From: Athene noctua
Taxonomy: Eukaryota; Chordata; Aves; Strigiformes; Strigidae
Assembly (NCBI RefSeq): GCF_965140245.1
Contig: NC_134040.1
Coordinates: 4,340,001 to 4,404,000, forward strand
Direction: 5' to 3'
DNA length: 64,000 nt
Part shown: piece after piece, positions 24,410 through 37,500 of the stretch
Layout of the letters: each line of letters opens with the position of its first letter
Numbering within the stretch: the stretch's first letter is position 1
Made by a program: the position numbers and the translations under genes
Notes under the pieces: generated by a model
Told to the model about the DNA's origin: nothing
What the model saw: the letters and a program-made list of their open reading frames with translations, nothing else
Databases searched by the model: none

Positions 24410-25925
24410 TGGGGAAGAGCTTTCAGATGAAAACAACTAGCAATGATCCAGGAACATGTAGCTGTGTCCCTCTGGAAACTGGGAACTGCTGATTGCTACA
24501 AATCTGTTTAAGGCTGGAAAATCTGCGGCTGGCAGAGACAGCGCTGAGGCTTACATACTGCCCCTGAGGCTTTTCATCTACCGATGGCGTGAGGCAGGGT
24601 TTCAGTGCGTGAGCACGTGCAGGTATCACTCAGCCCCTCTTCCTCACAGCAAGTAGTGCTTTATTTTGGAAATCAATCCCCCCAAATCAGCCACAAAACA
24701 TATGTAGTGATGAGAATGAGGGCAACTAAATCTGGCCTGAAGCGACAAAAAAATTACATATTGCACCTGAAGGAAGCTCCACACAATGCAGACAAACCGC
24801 AAATAAATTAATGTAAACTCAAATTCATTTGTGCAGCTATGTGAAACCCCATTTTTCCTATGTGAATTGATGCTTCCCATTCTCCACCTCTCCAAACAGA
24901 CAAAGGTTAAAGCAAGGCGGAGGTTTTGATGGAGATGAACAGCTTCCAGCTGCCGGTGGGCGACTTGCAGCCGAGCTCGCCCATAGGTTCCCATAAGGAG
25001 GTGATGTGAGGCTAAACTGAAGAGAGAATAATGCAAGCAAATATGACTGACCACAGGCTGCTAATGTGAGCTGCTGCCACCGCAAGCGCTCGAGACAGCA
25101 CACATTTCTGAAGCTGTCATTAGCAACAACTCTGAGACTCTGCTGAGAAAAAGCACTTTGTTTAAATTACTGCACTTGCTCTGAGTGCAAAATGCTTTGA
25201 GTTTAAATGAATCAAAGGCAAAGAATACTGCTTATCCTAGACATGGAAATTTCAATCCTTCAGAGAGACGAAAAAGCACTAATGCTTAATGACTATGCGC
25301 ACTTCCAGTAATTACTAAAGAATAAAGTCTGATATCAGTGCTATAGGAAAGTTTGGTTATGTAAAACCTGCATTAAATGAAGTTTTTTTTGGGGGGAAGA
25401 AGGATGTGCATTCATGGCTGCATTATAATTTGGAAAGTTTTGCCACTGGTAATGAAAATATGCTGTCTCACCTTTAAATAAAATAAAAAATATACCACTT
25501 CCCTAGAAATACTGCAGGAAAACACTTCTGAGTTTAAACCTGGAAGCTTGGACTCTGGCTTCTTTTTCCTGCTTTATTATAACATCACTTCTCTGTTTTC
25601 TTGACAGAATAATTAAATCTGTAAAAATCTAGAAAGAAACCTCCTGGTTCTAGATGCCATGAAACACTGACAAGGCTGCCAGTTTCCAAAGGCACTCACT
25701 GCCAATAAATTTGGTGGAAATCAGTGAAGTCTGCAGAGATTCACAACCCAGTAAAGGCAGTGTATGTCTCAAAATTGAGGCAGTTATAATCAGCGGGGAT
25801 ATGTGAAAATTGATTCCCACACATCCAATGCAACGTTGAGTGGAAGCACAAAGGGAAAAGGACTGAACCAGAAGAGCCACCCCAACAGATGTTGACAACT
25901 TCACGTGATGAATTCAGTATCCCCT

Positions 25926-25949
25926 CCCCCCCCCCCCCCAAAAAAAAAA
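25926..25949. repeat. C14-A10 homopolymer junction
   Basis: Fourteen C followed directly by ten A. The complementary strand has a 14-base G run able to stack as intermolecular or slipped G-quadruplex, and the C strand could form i-motif. Confidence 0.9.
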
Positions 25950-26795
25950 TCTTGGCAATATTGTATTTGTTTTTTCATAACTCCAAATATTTGGCACTCT
26001 TGCAAGTGCCTTTATAGCACTAATTATTTCTCTTTGCATCCCCTTAATCTGAGGACCATCTCCATCTTCTGCGTGGGGAATGAAGGTTTAAAAGATGAGA
26101 CCACAAGCCAGAAATAGGAGATTTGGGCTGTCTGATATCTCTTGCTTGCTTCATGGGACTGGAACAATAGATTAGCACTAGAGGAGGACTCCTTGCTGCT
26201 TCTCTATTTGTGCTTCCGTGGGGTTTTTCTGCCTTTGTGTCATTCAGCAGTGTTCAAGTATAAATTCCTCGCGCTGCCATTGCCAAGAGAGAAGCCTTTC
26301 GACACTCTGAGGTGTGAAGGTGGTGAGTTGTGTTTATCTGAGCGCATGGCAGGGCGCCAGGCTGGTGGGTGGGTGGGTAGGGGGGCTGGAGGCAGAAGGT
26401 GACTAACACACAGGATAAGATGGCTTGGGAGGAAAAACTCTGAATTTTTCCTGTGTCAGGGTGACCCTCTTGATTAAAGATGCAATTAAAAACAATCCTC
26501 CCCCACCCCCAACACATACAAATGCATAAAGAAATTGAGGACTTTTTCACTACTCTTTGTTGCAAGAAGGAGAAATCTTATAGAAGGATGGAGTTTCATT
26601 CTTTCTTTAAATTCCTCTGGCATTTAGATCTATTCATTCCCTTAGGACACCAGAGATATTTTTTGAAGATGCCCGTGATAGATATTAGAGTTTATTATTT
26701 GCCCTTCATCTTCACTTTGCAAGAAGCAGTAGCAGAAGAACTTCAGAATGCTATAAAATCTCAGTGTTTTGATTTTTTTTTAGAAAAGGTAATAT
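25950..26795. other. Non-coding DNA carrying a G-quadruplex motif
   Basis: Apart from the G-rich motif at 26367-26385, the interval is unremarkable. Frames at 26142-26402, 26254-26565 and 26480-26797 have no family resemblance. Confidence 0.5.
26367..26385 (+). other. Compact G-quadruplex motif
   Basis: Four G runs (26367-26369, 26371-26373, 26375-26377, 26380-26385) are separated by loops of 1, 1 and 2 bases. Short loops of this kind are known to give very stable parallel G-quadruplexes. It is isolated in AT-rich DNA, and no promoter or CpG-rich region is evident around it. Confidence 0.8.
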
Positions 26796-26842
26796 AAGAA
26801 AAAAAAAAGGGGGGGGGGGAGAAAAAAAAAAAAAAAAAAAAG
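26796..26842 (+). repeat. 47-nt homopurine tract
   Basis: Only A and G for 47 bases, including an 11-base G run (26809-26819) and a 21-base A run after it (26822-26841 plus neighbouring A). Pure purine tracts of this length can form triplex (H-DNA) and are unstable in replication and sequencing. Confidence 0.9.
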
Positions 26843-26894
26843 CAAACAGACAGGAAGCCAGTCTCCTGAGCGAGTTAAAAATTAGAAATGTCAA

Positions 26895-26985
26895 AGAGTG
26901 AGAGGGGGAAATGACTCACCCCAAGGTCACACAACAGCTTGGGAGCAGCAGCAGTGAAAGAATGTGAAAATCCTAGTTCGTTGCC
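26895..26985 (-). repeat. MIR-like SINE relic
   Basis: The plus strand reads 'agagggggaaatgactcacc', then 'ccaaggtcacacaacagctt', then 'gggagcagcagcagtgaaag'. This follows the reverse complement of the MIR SINE: gaggggaagtgacttgcc, caaggtcacacagctagt, aagtggcagagccgggat. The run 'ccaaggtcacaca' is exact. This is the best of the three MIR-like matches in the window. It would be an ancient amniote-age insertion. Confidence 0.55.
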
Positions 26986-29794
26986 CTAGAGAGAGGACCC
27001 CCATCCTTCCCACTCGTCTCTGGAAAGTGGCTGGAGAATGAAAGCGTCTTTCCCTGCCTGTTTCCTTGGAGATGGAGAGCAATGTCTGTGGCACCAAGCG
27101 TGACGGGAAGTTGCCTTCTTGCAAACGGAGCCAGGTATCATCTGGCCCTCAGCTTGGTGGGATCCATGCGAGCAAAACTTCTGCAGTGTACAAAAGGAGC
27201 TTCTTACAAGTGAACACGTAGGACATGGTGATAGGAGGTGAAGTTATTTCAGAGCAGGATGTAGAAAAAAATCCAAAGTTAAAGTTAAATCTTCCCCCAA
27301 AGCCTGTGCTTTCAAGTTGCTAGGAATAAGGTACATTGAATATGCAGGAGACTGGAAAAAGAAGGAGTTTGCCAAGTTATGTAATTCAACTGGATGTTCT
27401 CACTCTAACTACTGACCTGGATCAGATCTGCCGCCAACTTTCTCGTACAGAAGTGAGCAGCTGGTTCTAGTACTGGCATGGGACATGATACTACGTACAC
27501 TGCATGCATTTTCCAGCGGAAAACTTAGAGAAATCAGAGAATAATATATTATCTTACAGGTTTTATATATATATATATATATATATATAGGTATACATTA
27601 GAGCTAAAAAGATTTCTTTTTATGCGCCTCCATATAGTTTTGTGGCTTTTGGCATTTTGTGCATGTATCTGTGTTTGTTACAGGGTGTTTCGCGGAGGAG
27701 TTTGTGTCTTGTGATGTGCGGGAGTGACAGGAAGGGATGTGAGACTTTGCAGGGCTAACAAATCTGTTGCCAGACCGCCCGCGCTGGAGGGACTGGACTC
27801 TGAGCACAGAGTGTCTCTTCCAGGAGTACTTTCTGAAGAGTTCTTCTCGTTAACTCCAGCGTGCTGTGGTCACACACTCAGAAAATATGCAGCTTTTATA
27901 AAGCATCACCTGACAGATTTATATTTTGTGTTGGTATCACGTTGCATTAAGCCATCTCAGACCTATGACTCAACCTGAGTTCAACTATGCACAGCAACCT
28001 CCCAGTTTACCTGACCTATCACCTAACTTGACGCATCTTTTCTACAGGCAGCACCTTTTAGCTCCTTTGTTAATTTTTCCCTCCCCTTCATTTTCTATTA
28101 ATTTTAATTTACACACACAGATCTTTGTGTAGACTGCATTTACTCTTCTGGCTGGCTGGTCTACACCTAACTCTTCTCCAGTGTGACATAATCATGCTTT
28201 GAAATGCTGGAAGGCTGCAACTTCTCCATCCTCCCACTACCTCCACAACTCGATTTCCTTCAATCTCCTCAGCTGTAACAGCAACGCACATCTAACATCT
28301 TTGCATTGAAGTCAAACTCATTACTCATACTTGCAGGCAGTCATAACAATTCCAAGGAATCATTGTTGTAGATAAAAGAGAAAATGAATTTATGACAGCC
28401 AATTAAAGCATAATTAATAATTAAAAGACAATGTGAATTCTTAACATGAATAGTGGTTTTTGTAGAAAGAATGCTGGCATTTGAGAGCGGAGTCTGTGGC
28501 TGAGTATTCAATAACATAGCACACCAAAGGAGTGGTGTCACTTCACCAAAGCTGTTGTAATATTACGGCAGAGTCTGGTCCATTTTGCTCAGTTTCCAAA
28601 TAAAATGCAGAATTTTTAAGAGAATACATTAGATGTTAAAAAATAAATAACACGTTGATGGAGCGTTTTCAGTTCTGTGGCAGGCCCTGTCTCTAACAGC
28701 GATGTCTCTGTCGAACCTCTGTTGGATTAAGGTTTGGCATAGACCTGCAAAAGGGTCATAAATGAAACAAAGACAGGAAGAAAGGCAAAAAAGAACCTGC
28801 AATACAGTTATACTTTCCTTCCTCAAGAATTTAACTTAGGAAGGCAGATCTACATCCAAGACAGAAGGTCGCATGTGGGTTTTTGGCTATTGCAGGAGTA
28901 TGGAGGAAGGAGATACGCTGCAGGTTATAAAGCACAGACTCCAGGAACCAAAGCTTACGTTGCCCAGAAGAGAAATGCAGATACATCTGTGGATATAGTT
29001 GACTCTCTGGACACCAAGGAGTACGGAAGGCATGAACAAGACACCGGGGCAACGTCCTCTTCCTGAACTTTTCTTATGGTTAGGGAAACATCCACCAGTG
29101 ACATATTTTTCATTGTTTACTCTTCCCCACAGCTTTGTGTTTCAGAGGTTTTGTTGTTATTATTACTCTCTGGTTTTCTGTCCCCTGTTTAAACAGCTTC
29201 CCCTTTAAAATTTTAAAATAGCTATTTCCCTGCATGCAACCAGTATGAAAGCATAGTCTCCTACCTCAGCCCACGTGGTTAGGAAGTATTTAAAATGCTT
29301 TCTCTCTCCCTACCTTCTTCCTATAAAAAAAAGAAGCCAAACAAACAAAGGAGGCTTTCTTAGAAAGTTGGCAACAGTTTTCAGAGCCCCCACTGTCATT
29401 TATTCTTTAAGATCTTCAACTTGTTTGTTTAAATGTTCATGTCTTTAGGTCTTTTTTCCTGATTTTATTGCTGGAAACCATGAGAGCTGCTATTTGTTCC
29501 AGAAAGCAGATTTATTATTTCTTCTTTACCCCAACTATGACTCTCCTTCAATTTAAAGTAAAAAAAAACAATTTACTCTTCCAATATGCACTTTAACTCC
29601 TGTGACTTGGAGCCCCAAGCTGTGAAACAGCACATCTTTGGTGGGTTGCTGCAGCTGAAAATCAAGAGTGGAAGGCACTCTATCAAACTTAGGTGATGCA
29701 TGGCACAAAACAGCTGCAATCTCATCAATTCCAGAGTACGGCCTGATGACGGGAGTCAATACGTCCTAATAAAATGTTTTGGGTTTTTTTGTTT

Positions 29795-29796
<2 letters not shown>
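26986..29796. other. Non-coding DNA, no gene seen
   Basis: Contains the (TA)n array at 27564-27589. Otherwise unique sequence with short overlapping frames. The frames at 27724-28132 and 28831-29208 carry no recognisable motif. Confidence 0.5.
27564..27589. repeat. (TA)n microsatellite, about 13 units
   Basis: A perfect alternating TA array. Confidence 0.92.

Positions 29797-29829
<33 letters not shown>
29797..29829. repeat. Poly(T) run, 33 bases
   Basis: The longest mononucleotide run in the window, preceded by a G/T-rich lead-in. The next 320 bp are GC-richer than the surroundings and open in several minus-strand frames. A minus-strand retrocopy with a poly(A) tail is therefore possible, but no duplication or parent gene was seen. 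Confidence 0.9.
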
Positions 29830-29833
<4 letters not shown>

Positions 29834-32800
29834 ATGCATTCTGCATTACATGGTATCAAATCTTGTTCAAATGGAGCTGGCTGGGGAATTTACAGATAAT
29901 GTGTTGGATACCTGAAATTTTAATGAGGGTTTCTGAAGCTCAGAGGCATGCCTCAGGAAGGCCCAGGAGCTGTAGCTGTTAGTGAGCCTTGCTGGGGAGT
30001 GGGTGAGTGCTTTGCCCTGCTGCTGCCTCTGTCCGAAGGAGGATGTGCCAATGCACCAGCGGAAGCCCAGAGTGATACGCTGGGATAGCAGAGAGCAGAG
30101 TGTGTGCGCCAAGGCGAAGAGAAAAGGGACACCTCCACACACACATGTGCATAGGACTTGAAATCACTTGTCCAAATGAAAACCTTCCCAAGGAGTATAT
30201 TTAGTGAAAAAAATACCCCACTCAAATGCAATTTATCCCAGTATTCCCCAAGAAACTGCCCAATATAGGATAGTAACAGAATAATCCAGGAGCCTCTGAG
30301 AAGGTGAATGCCCAGGATCACTTCTTTCTATCCCATTTGAGCAGACAAAGAATTTGAATCCAGTCATCCCACACCTTAGAGTACAGCTCCAGACTGTCAG
30401 TGTGTTCTAGGGAAGGAAGATACTTGCTTTGTGTACGTAACTGAAAACACATTTGCAAAACTTCAGTTCTGTTCTGCATCAGACTGGAAAATATATTTTG
30501 AAACCTGAATTTTCCACTAACCACAATTCTGGACTTGTTGCTATTCTACTTCAGAGATCAGCATCTAAAATTGTGCAATGGTCTTTTGATCACCTACAGA
30601 GTCTTGGTTCATCTGTATATGTAAAAAGGTAATTCAGGTCATTCAGTTGTAAATAGAAAGATGATTTCTGGCAGGCACTGAAATGCATGTGGGAATTTAT
30701 TTATTTTCTACACTGAATGAAGTTCTTCATGCTAACCATTCCTGCCTAAAACATAATCACAGCTAGAGGCAGCCGAGCATTCACCACGCTGTTCTTTTGA
30801 GATACATAACCATCACGACCAAGAAGAATACAAAGAAGAATTAGTGATAAGAAAGCCGTGGTAAAAATGAGTTCTGTGCTGATTGCATTTAAAGATTTCC
30901 AAATTCGAAGTGTTAAAAGGCTCATGAGGAAAGAAATTCTGCTTTTAATGAAAGCTGACTTGTGCACAACCACTTTGACAAGATTAAGCATAAGGCCAAT
31001 AATCTGAAATGTTTAAGGGTCCCTACGAGTATGTAGTACTACAGGTTGCAATATCAAAGTCTTGGAAATTATAGTGGCTTCTTGTATGAATCATGAATTT
31101 TCTTTTCCCTGGGAAGAATTATTTTAATATAAAAACTCACCTGAAAGCAACAAGCCCTTTTTTTTTTTTTTCCCCAGCTGTTGGTTCAGGGGCAGCCTTG
31201 GCAGTGTTATAATTTTGTGAGGTATTAACAATGCTGTGAGTGTCTTCCATGGCAACAGAAAATCAAAAAGAGAGTGAAATTGGTAGAATATGGGAATGGT
31301 CAAATTAGGCACCTTTTCAGGGGTGACTCAGCGAGCCATCCTGGTTTGCCAACATTTTATCCACACATATAAAGACATGTTGTTTTATCCACAACAGTAA
31401 ATGAATATATCTTGCAAGAAAAGACGGGGTGTGGGCCATTGTATCTGCAAGTGTATGTGTGCAGGTGTGTTTGTGGATTTTCCTTCCATCATTTTGCATC
31501 TCCTGATTTTCCTGTGGGAGAATTTTTGTGTTACGATGAGTCACCTGTGCAGATCAGGATTTCTTTCTGTGACAGAGTATTTTCTGCGGTCTTGTGTTTC
31601 TCATTCTGTTTTTCTTCTAAATTCTTCTATCTCATGTCACTGGATGTTATGGGAATGCTACAAATTCCCTGGACATTGACTGATACTGCTGTGGAAACAC
31701 CTGGGAATAAAACGCTTTTTGATCGGATGAAAACACAGGTGGCTCTTAACGTGTCTCTGCGGTTTGTTTTCCAAGGATTCAGGATTCAGACGAGAGGTAG
31801 AAGTCCCATATCCCTCTCAAATAGTGTTAACAGAGCTTTCCACCAAAAGATCATATATGACACTTGAAAAATTATGGCTCCTCTAAAGTCAGCAGAAATC
31901 TAGTAACTTAAGACCAGAGCGTCATTTTCTGGAATCATTCTGAGAAAGTACTTTGCAGTCAGGCTGAAAAGACAGGAATGCAACCAAACTACAAGCAAAA
32001 TGAGTAAGGAAAAATGGCAAAGGGTTTTGGTTCTCCCGTTGTGTGTCTTCTGCCATTGCTGGCTTGAAAGGAGTACAGAAGAGAAAGAAACTCCAGCAAA
32101 TCTGTAGGATGATGTCCTCCTTTCCAAGAGGGTTGTGAGGACTATGTACAAAGCTATAGTCTGAGCTCATCTCTTCTCTCACTCATTTATAGAAATACAT
32201 GGGCACGTACACATGCGCATGCTCATTTACAAGAAAAGACCCTAAAGGTTTGTAAGTGCTACCATTATGTTTATTGTAACACAAACCCACTAACCTAGAA
32301 CAAGACAACCCTATACATAGGGAAATCTCAGATTTGCTAGGTGAGACAGATGACACTGAAGACTCTAAAACTGCTTGCTCCTTATGTTCTTGCACGATAA
32401 GTTATTTTCCCCAGTACTGATTTCCAGCTTTGCTTTTTTACATGAGTTGAAAAACTCTCATCTTGGGAGTCTTCCTTCTTTGATCACTTGCAAAAGTTAA
32501 CTTTGGGTCCCTTCCAAAAAGATCTTCATACTTCCCAGAGGTCTTTCAGTCTGTCTGTAAACCACAGTTCAGTCTCTCTCTGTCACTGCTCCATCATATT
32601 TCTCCAGCCTGAACATGTTCAGCTGCCACCGGGAAAGGAACAGCAGCCCTCTTCTCCACTGCCCACCCTCTCAGTGTTTAAACAGACTGTAAAATAGAGA
32701 TGTGCTAATAGAGTAACTTGCACAAGGACAAATCAAAAAAATCTAGCATCTTTACCATCTGTCAGAGATGTAGATAACTGGACCTGAGGCAGAGGGAACT

Positions 32801-34219
32801 TAAGCAAAGATGTGAAAAAAATTACAAGAAAGTGATTCAGTCCAACTCGTGACTCCAGACTCATCAGGATCTTCCCTATAAATAACTATGATGTTGTTTT
32901 CATTTCTTTTTCTGGAGTTTGACTGTGCTCCCACAGCCCTGTATGCGTATTTCCCACAGTGTCTCAGTGGAAAAAAGTCTGATTTTAATGTGAAGAGACT
33001 GGCATATGCCAGCAGTCCCAGTTGTAATCAATTCAAGCTACCCAGTAAGGAGACAGCAATGTCCCTTTCCTTGCAAGAAACAGGATTCAGCCATTCCCAT
33101 CAAAGTGAGGAGTGGTACCTGGGTAGGGGCTGAATGGGGTGAGGAAGTGAAGGATTTGTGTCTTCTCATTTTCTTTTGTCTATGTGATTTCGCTTGAAAG
33201 AAATCATATTCAAATTCTGTTTATTTGCCTTGCCTGCACCCAAACCACTAGCAGGTAAGGGTCTGTTTTCTATCTCATATTTGCTGTTATAAAATTTATA
33301 AATGAGTCTGCTATTTCAACATTCTCTTCCTCTACGTTTTGATCCCCGAATCTGAGGAAATTAGGACCATACAGTTGAAAATATCAGCAACAGCAGTTGA
33401 TTTTTCTTCTTTTAAAAGCTGTCTTAAGCCTCATAACATGCCATATGCTGTAAGCAAATATAGTTTCAACAGAGCTTGTCTGAGGCAACCATCCAACACC
33501 ATCCTCTAAGTAGTTCCCTATCAAGAAAAGTAAATAAAACTGCATTAAGTCTGGGGAGAATGAGGAAGAGCTTAAGTTAAGAAGGATTTTAAAGCTGTTT
33601 CTTCTTTGAAGTGGTTTTATTGCAAATCATCTTACAGTGTAAAACTCAGCATTAAAACTCATGTCTTCTTCTCAGATCACCAGTGTGGAATTCACCCACA
33701 GTTTACAGAATCAAAAAGTGCACTCTGTACATCGTTTAAATACTGCCATGTGGCGGGATGTTTCATAATCCATGGACAGTATCGACTTATCCTCTCAGGT
33801 CAGCCCCAAAGAGGCTGCATGACTAGTTTGGATAATCACTTGATTTGGAGTTGTTTGGAATGTCTCTGTGTCCACTTAGCACGTGTTGGTTCACCTCATG
33901 GACTGGCTTTGGAGCAGCTGCTGCACATTATGTTTGGAGAACTAGTGTTACTCCAGCATGGAACATTTAAAACACAGACAGCACGGACAGCGGGTGCTCA
34001 GCACTGAATATTTCACCCTGTAGATCTGTTCTTATAGCATCACATTACTTGGCAATGCAGCAATGGCCACAGACCATCACAGAAAGCCACAGCTGGAGAG
34101 GATCCATGGCCTTTTCATTAGCAAAATCACCTCTAGAGGAATGGCAGCAGGGCTGGGACCTGAACGCTGAAATCCCGAATGCCATTTCCTATTCTGAACA
34201 AACACAATGCATCCTCACG
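29830..34219. other. Non-coding DNA, no gene seen
   Basis: The GC-richer 29930-30150 patch lies at the start. A 14-base T run is at 31158-31171. Plus-strand frames of 92 and 151 codons at 31401-31867 overlap each other and lack domains, as do those at 32888-33197 and 33606-34007. Confidence 0.5.
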
Positions 34220-34565
34220 GATTCTTCTTGAAAAGTGGAACATTAATTGAATTTCTCTGCTCATTCTTACTGGGATCACAGTTTGCAATTGTCCTCTAGT
34301 TGCATGCCTCACTGCAATTTTACTTTATCTCACACACTGTGATTATTAAAACTGGCTGTGTGGCGGACAGTGAATTATGCTGTGATTTACTTTGAAGAGG
34401 TCAGCTTAAAAAAATTTCCTGAGAGGAATTTTATTAGATGCAAACCACACCATGACTGAATTGAAATGCAGCCTAAGTATTCTTATATCCATTTAATCAA
34501 TACCACTATAAATACATATCCCTCTGTTTTCACCATTATAAACTGAGCGGAGGTGTATTTTTCTT
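34220..34565. other. Repeat-free AT-rich block, candidate conserved non-coding element
   Basis: A block free of known repeats with many ATTA/TAAT cores. It lies between two stretches of ordinary unique sequence. It resembles vertebrate developmental enhancers only in texture. Confidence 0.2.
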
Positions 34566-37500
34566 TAAAGTGGATGGGTCAAAAGAAGTTTTCTACAAAC
34601 ACAAGGTCAATTGTGTTCCACTGAAAAGGATAATAAAGAGCTGCAAAGCCTCAGTTACACTTTGTGATAAGTGGACAAGATGGACGGAGAGTGTAATGGA
34701 AGGGCAGGTATGGAAATTATCATTTAGTAATCACTCAGCCCAGAGGTTTGCAAGCATTTTCACCAACGGGCATGAATGAAACATTTAATGCAACAACCAT
34801 TTTCCTTTTCATTTGAGCCAGACCTTCTTAAAGCACAGGTCTGTGCATGTCTTTCCCAGTTAAACAGAACAAAACATAAGTATTATAACACACAGTACAA
34901 AATTAGCCACCAGTGCTCCACTAAGCTATGGCTGTTGTACCTGATTTCATCAGCCACCTTCCACTTGAAGACAAGACCCTCTCTCTGAATTCTTGGATCT
35001 ATCCTGTAGTGCCTGTGTGAGCTATGAGACCTGGTAGATAAAGACGTTTGATGTGGTAGAGAATGTGGTAGAGAAATCCTTGTCTCATACCTAGGGTAGC
35101 TAGGAAAGATTATTATCTTTTTGTGTTAGCAAATAGGTAGAAATAAATGATGCAAATAACAGCGCAGCAGGTATTTTGGGTTTGTCAGTGAATTTGTTGT
35201 TCTGTACCAGCAATGGATGCCTTTTGCCAATCTACTTATGCTCTTAACAACACTATTTTTTTTTTTTTTTTATTGTTACTAAGGATACTGCAGAGCTGTT
35301 AAATAACAAAAACTTATCCGCAGTTTTGGCTGAACTGCCATCTTTAATCATGTCACTCCAGAATGGTTTATGTAAATCAAAAATTGACTTGAAGCATCCG
35401 TTAATCTCTACCTGTCGAGACTGAGACAGCTAGTGGAAATGCAGTATTTCCTGGCATGACATATTAGCCTGGCAACATGCCTGCAGATCCGGCAGCATGT
35501 AGATGAAGACACCTGGCAGTAGGAGAGAATTAGGAGGTATTTTTAGGGTTGATGCATTTCTGCTATGAAAGTAGCTGTAGTAATACAGCGTGGAGTGAAT
35601 AAATGCTTCTGTACACACAGGAACCTCAACATGTCCTAGTTCTATACATGCCACCAACATGCAGAAAATACTTAGATGTCTACTAAAATGATAATAAGAA
35701 ATAAATAAGTAAAAAAAAAAAAAAAAAAAACACCAAACTATTTTATGAATCCTACCTATTTCTGTTTCTTGAATTATCCATGTTATGAGTTCTTTGGAAA
35801 ACATTATTAGTATCTGTAGCTGAATATTTTCTATGGCTCATTACTGAACATTTGATTTTAATGATTCTGTATTCAAAGACTTAGTGATGCTCAAAGAGAT
35901 CATTTTATAAGCTTAAAATCACTTTCTAGATTACTGCAAATCATAGAATTAAGTTTGTAATGAGGCTGATACTAATCTGTAAGTTGATTTCCAAAATTCT
36001 GCTGGTACAATTGTACGTGAGAATGGGAATTATTGGAAAGAAAATACCATGGTGATTTAAAAGCACTTAAAATTAAAATATTCATGCAATCTTCCCCTGA
36101 TACTTGCCCAATTCATAATTAAGAGGTCCCAGCTCTCAGTTTTTTTCATTTGCAATGCCTAAGCTAGGGTATTTCAAGGTATATGATGAATTGATTTTAC
36201 CTTTGTTAATACCTGTACTAAACCAGAGCTTTATGTCAGAAAGGCAGCACTAAAACTCAGGGAAACATTGTCATTTGAATCCCTCTAAAGATGTAATTGT
36301 ATATCATCTGCATATAATTAGAAGCAGGTGCACTCTCAGGCAACAAAGAGGTAATGCTAAAAATTCAGTAGAACAGAAGTCTGAGATACACATAGCACTT
36401 ACAGAAGGTAATTAATCAGCCTGGGACACCATAAAGACAAATTAAATGGGGTATCAGATATAACATATTTGGAAAGTTCATTTGTAAATTTCCCTGAATG
36501 ACTTAAATAAAACCTGTGGAATTGCCAAGAATGAAGGTGATATATTAAATGAGATGCTACATGTAGTAAACTGGAGGCAGTTAGCCCCGTTAAAATGTAA
36601 AACCTAAAGGTCTCTGCTTCGTACCCTGCAAAGTGTTGTCAGGATGCCAGTCCCCCGGCACTGACACCTATTCAGAGTTGTGTTTAGAAAATTGGGGCTT
36701 ATGCATATATGAACAAGAGCCCATTTATCGACTGGCTTTACTTGCCCTAACAGTTGCTTTGCATACTACTGAATCTTTTCGGTTTACGTTTCGTTATTTC
36801 CTTTCTTGACCCAAAACCCATTCGTATCAAGGGGAATTTTCCCACTGATATTCAGTAGGTTTTGGATCATATCCTAATTTATCCATTCCCAAGAAGGCCA
36901 GGCTGGAGCTGCCTAGCTGCTGTAAAGTCAGCATTCAGAAGCATTCATTTAGACTCAGAACGGTTGTGCAATTCAGCCAAGCCTCTGTCCTGTTTTATTA
37001 CTAAAAACTGTATAATCAGGTATTTGCCCAACGAACAGCTGTTCTGTGCCTATATTCTTATGTGCACAATATTATATTATTGTTACTTGTCATTCATTAT
37101 TCATTATCCTCCTATGAGACATCACTGATTTTTATTCTTTTTTTTACAATAACACCATTTCTCAAGGAGTTCTATTTTTTGCTTTGCCCAGCATTTTGCA
37201 GTCACTGTTTTTTGAAACAGTAAAAAAAAAAAAAGACACAGCAGTATTTTTGGCTATTGTCTTCTTTATTTTTCCCTATCTTTCTTTTCACCATGACTTT
37301 TAGAAGATAATAGGGAGGGAAAATGAAAACGCAAATACATTTTTTTTTGGTCACTAAACAAAAAGAGTGTTCCAAATGAATATGATCATTTATTTTTGAA
37401 TCATCCTCACTTTGAAATTTTCAGACATCTATTCAAAGGAAGAAGAGTAGCTTGTCTCATTCAGAAACAGCAAAACCCCCTGAAATCTAAATGAATAGTG

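Larger units (their letters stand above)
23957..25920. other. Non-coding DNA with simple repeats; GC-richer patch at 24.85-25.10 kb
   Basis: Between the T/G simple repeat, the T31 run and the C/A run there is a non-repetitive, moderately GC-rich patch at 24850-25100. It has overlapping minus-strand frames of 136 and 81 codons, which have no recognisable domain. It could be a conserved element or a GC fluctuation. Confidence 0.4.

Noticed and set aside
31401..31867. Overlapping 92- and 151-codon plus-strand ORFs
   Set aside because: Two frames are open at once, with no domain and no splice signals.
32640..32745. Possible MIR-like 'ctcagtgtttaaacagactg' segment
   Set aside because: Only one short motif agrees, and the following bases fit neither orientation.
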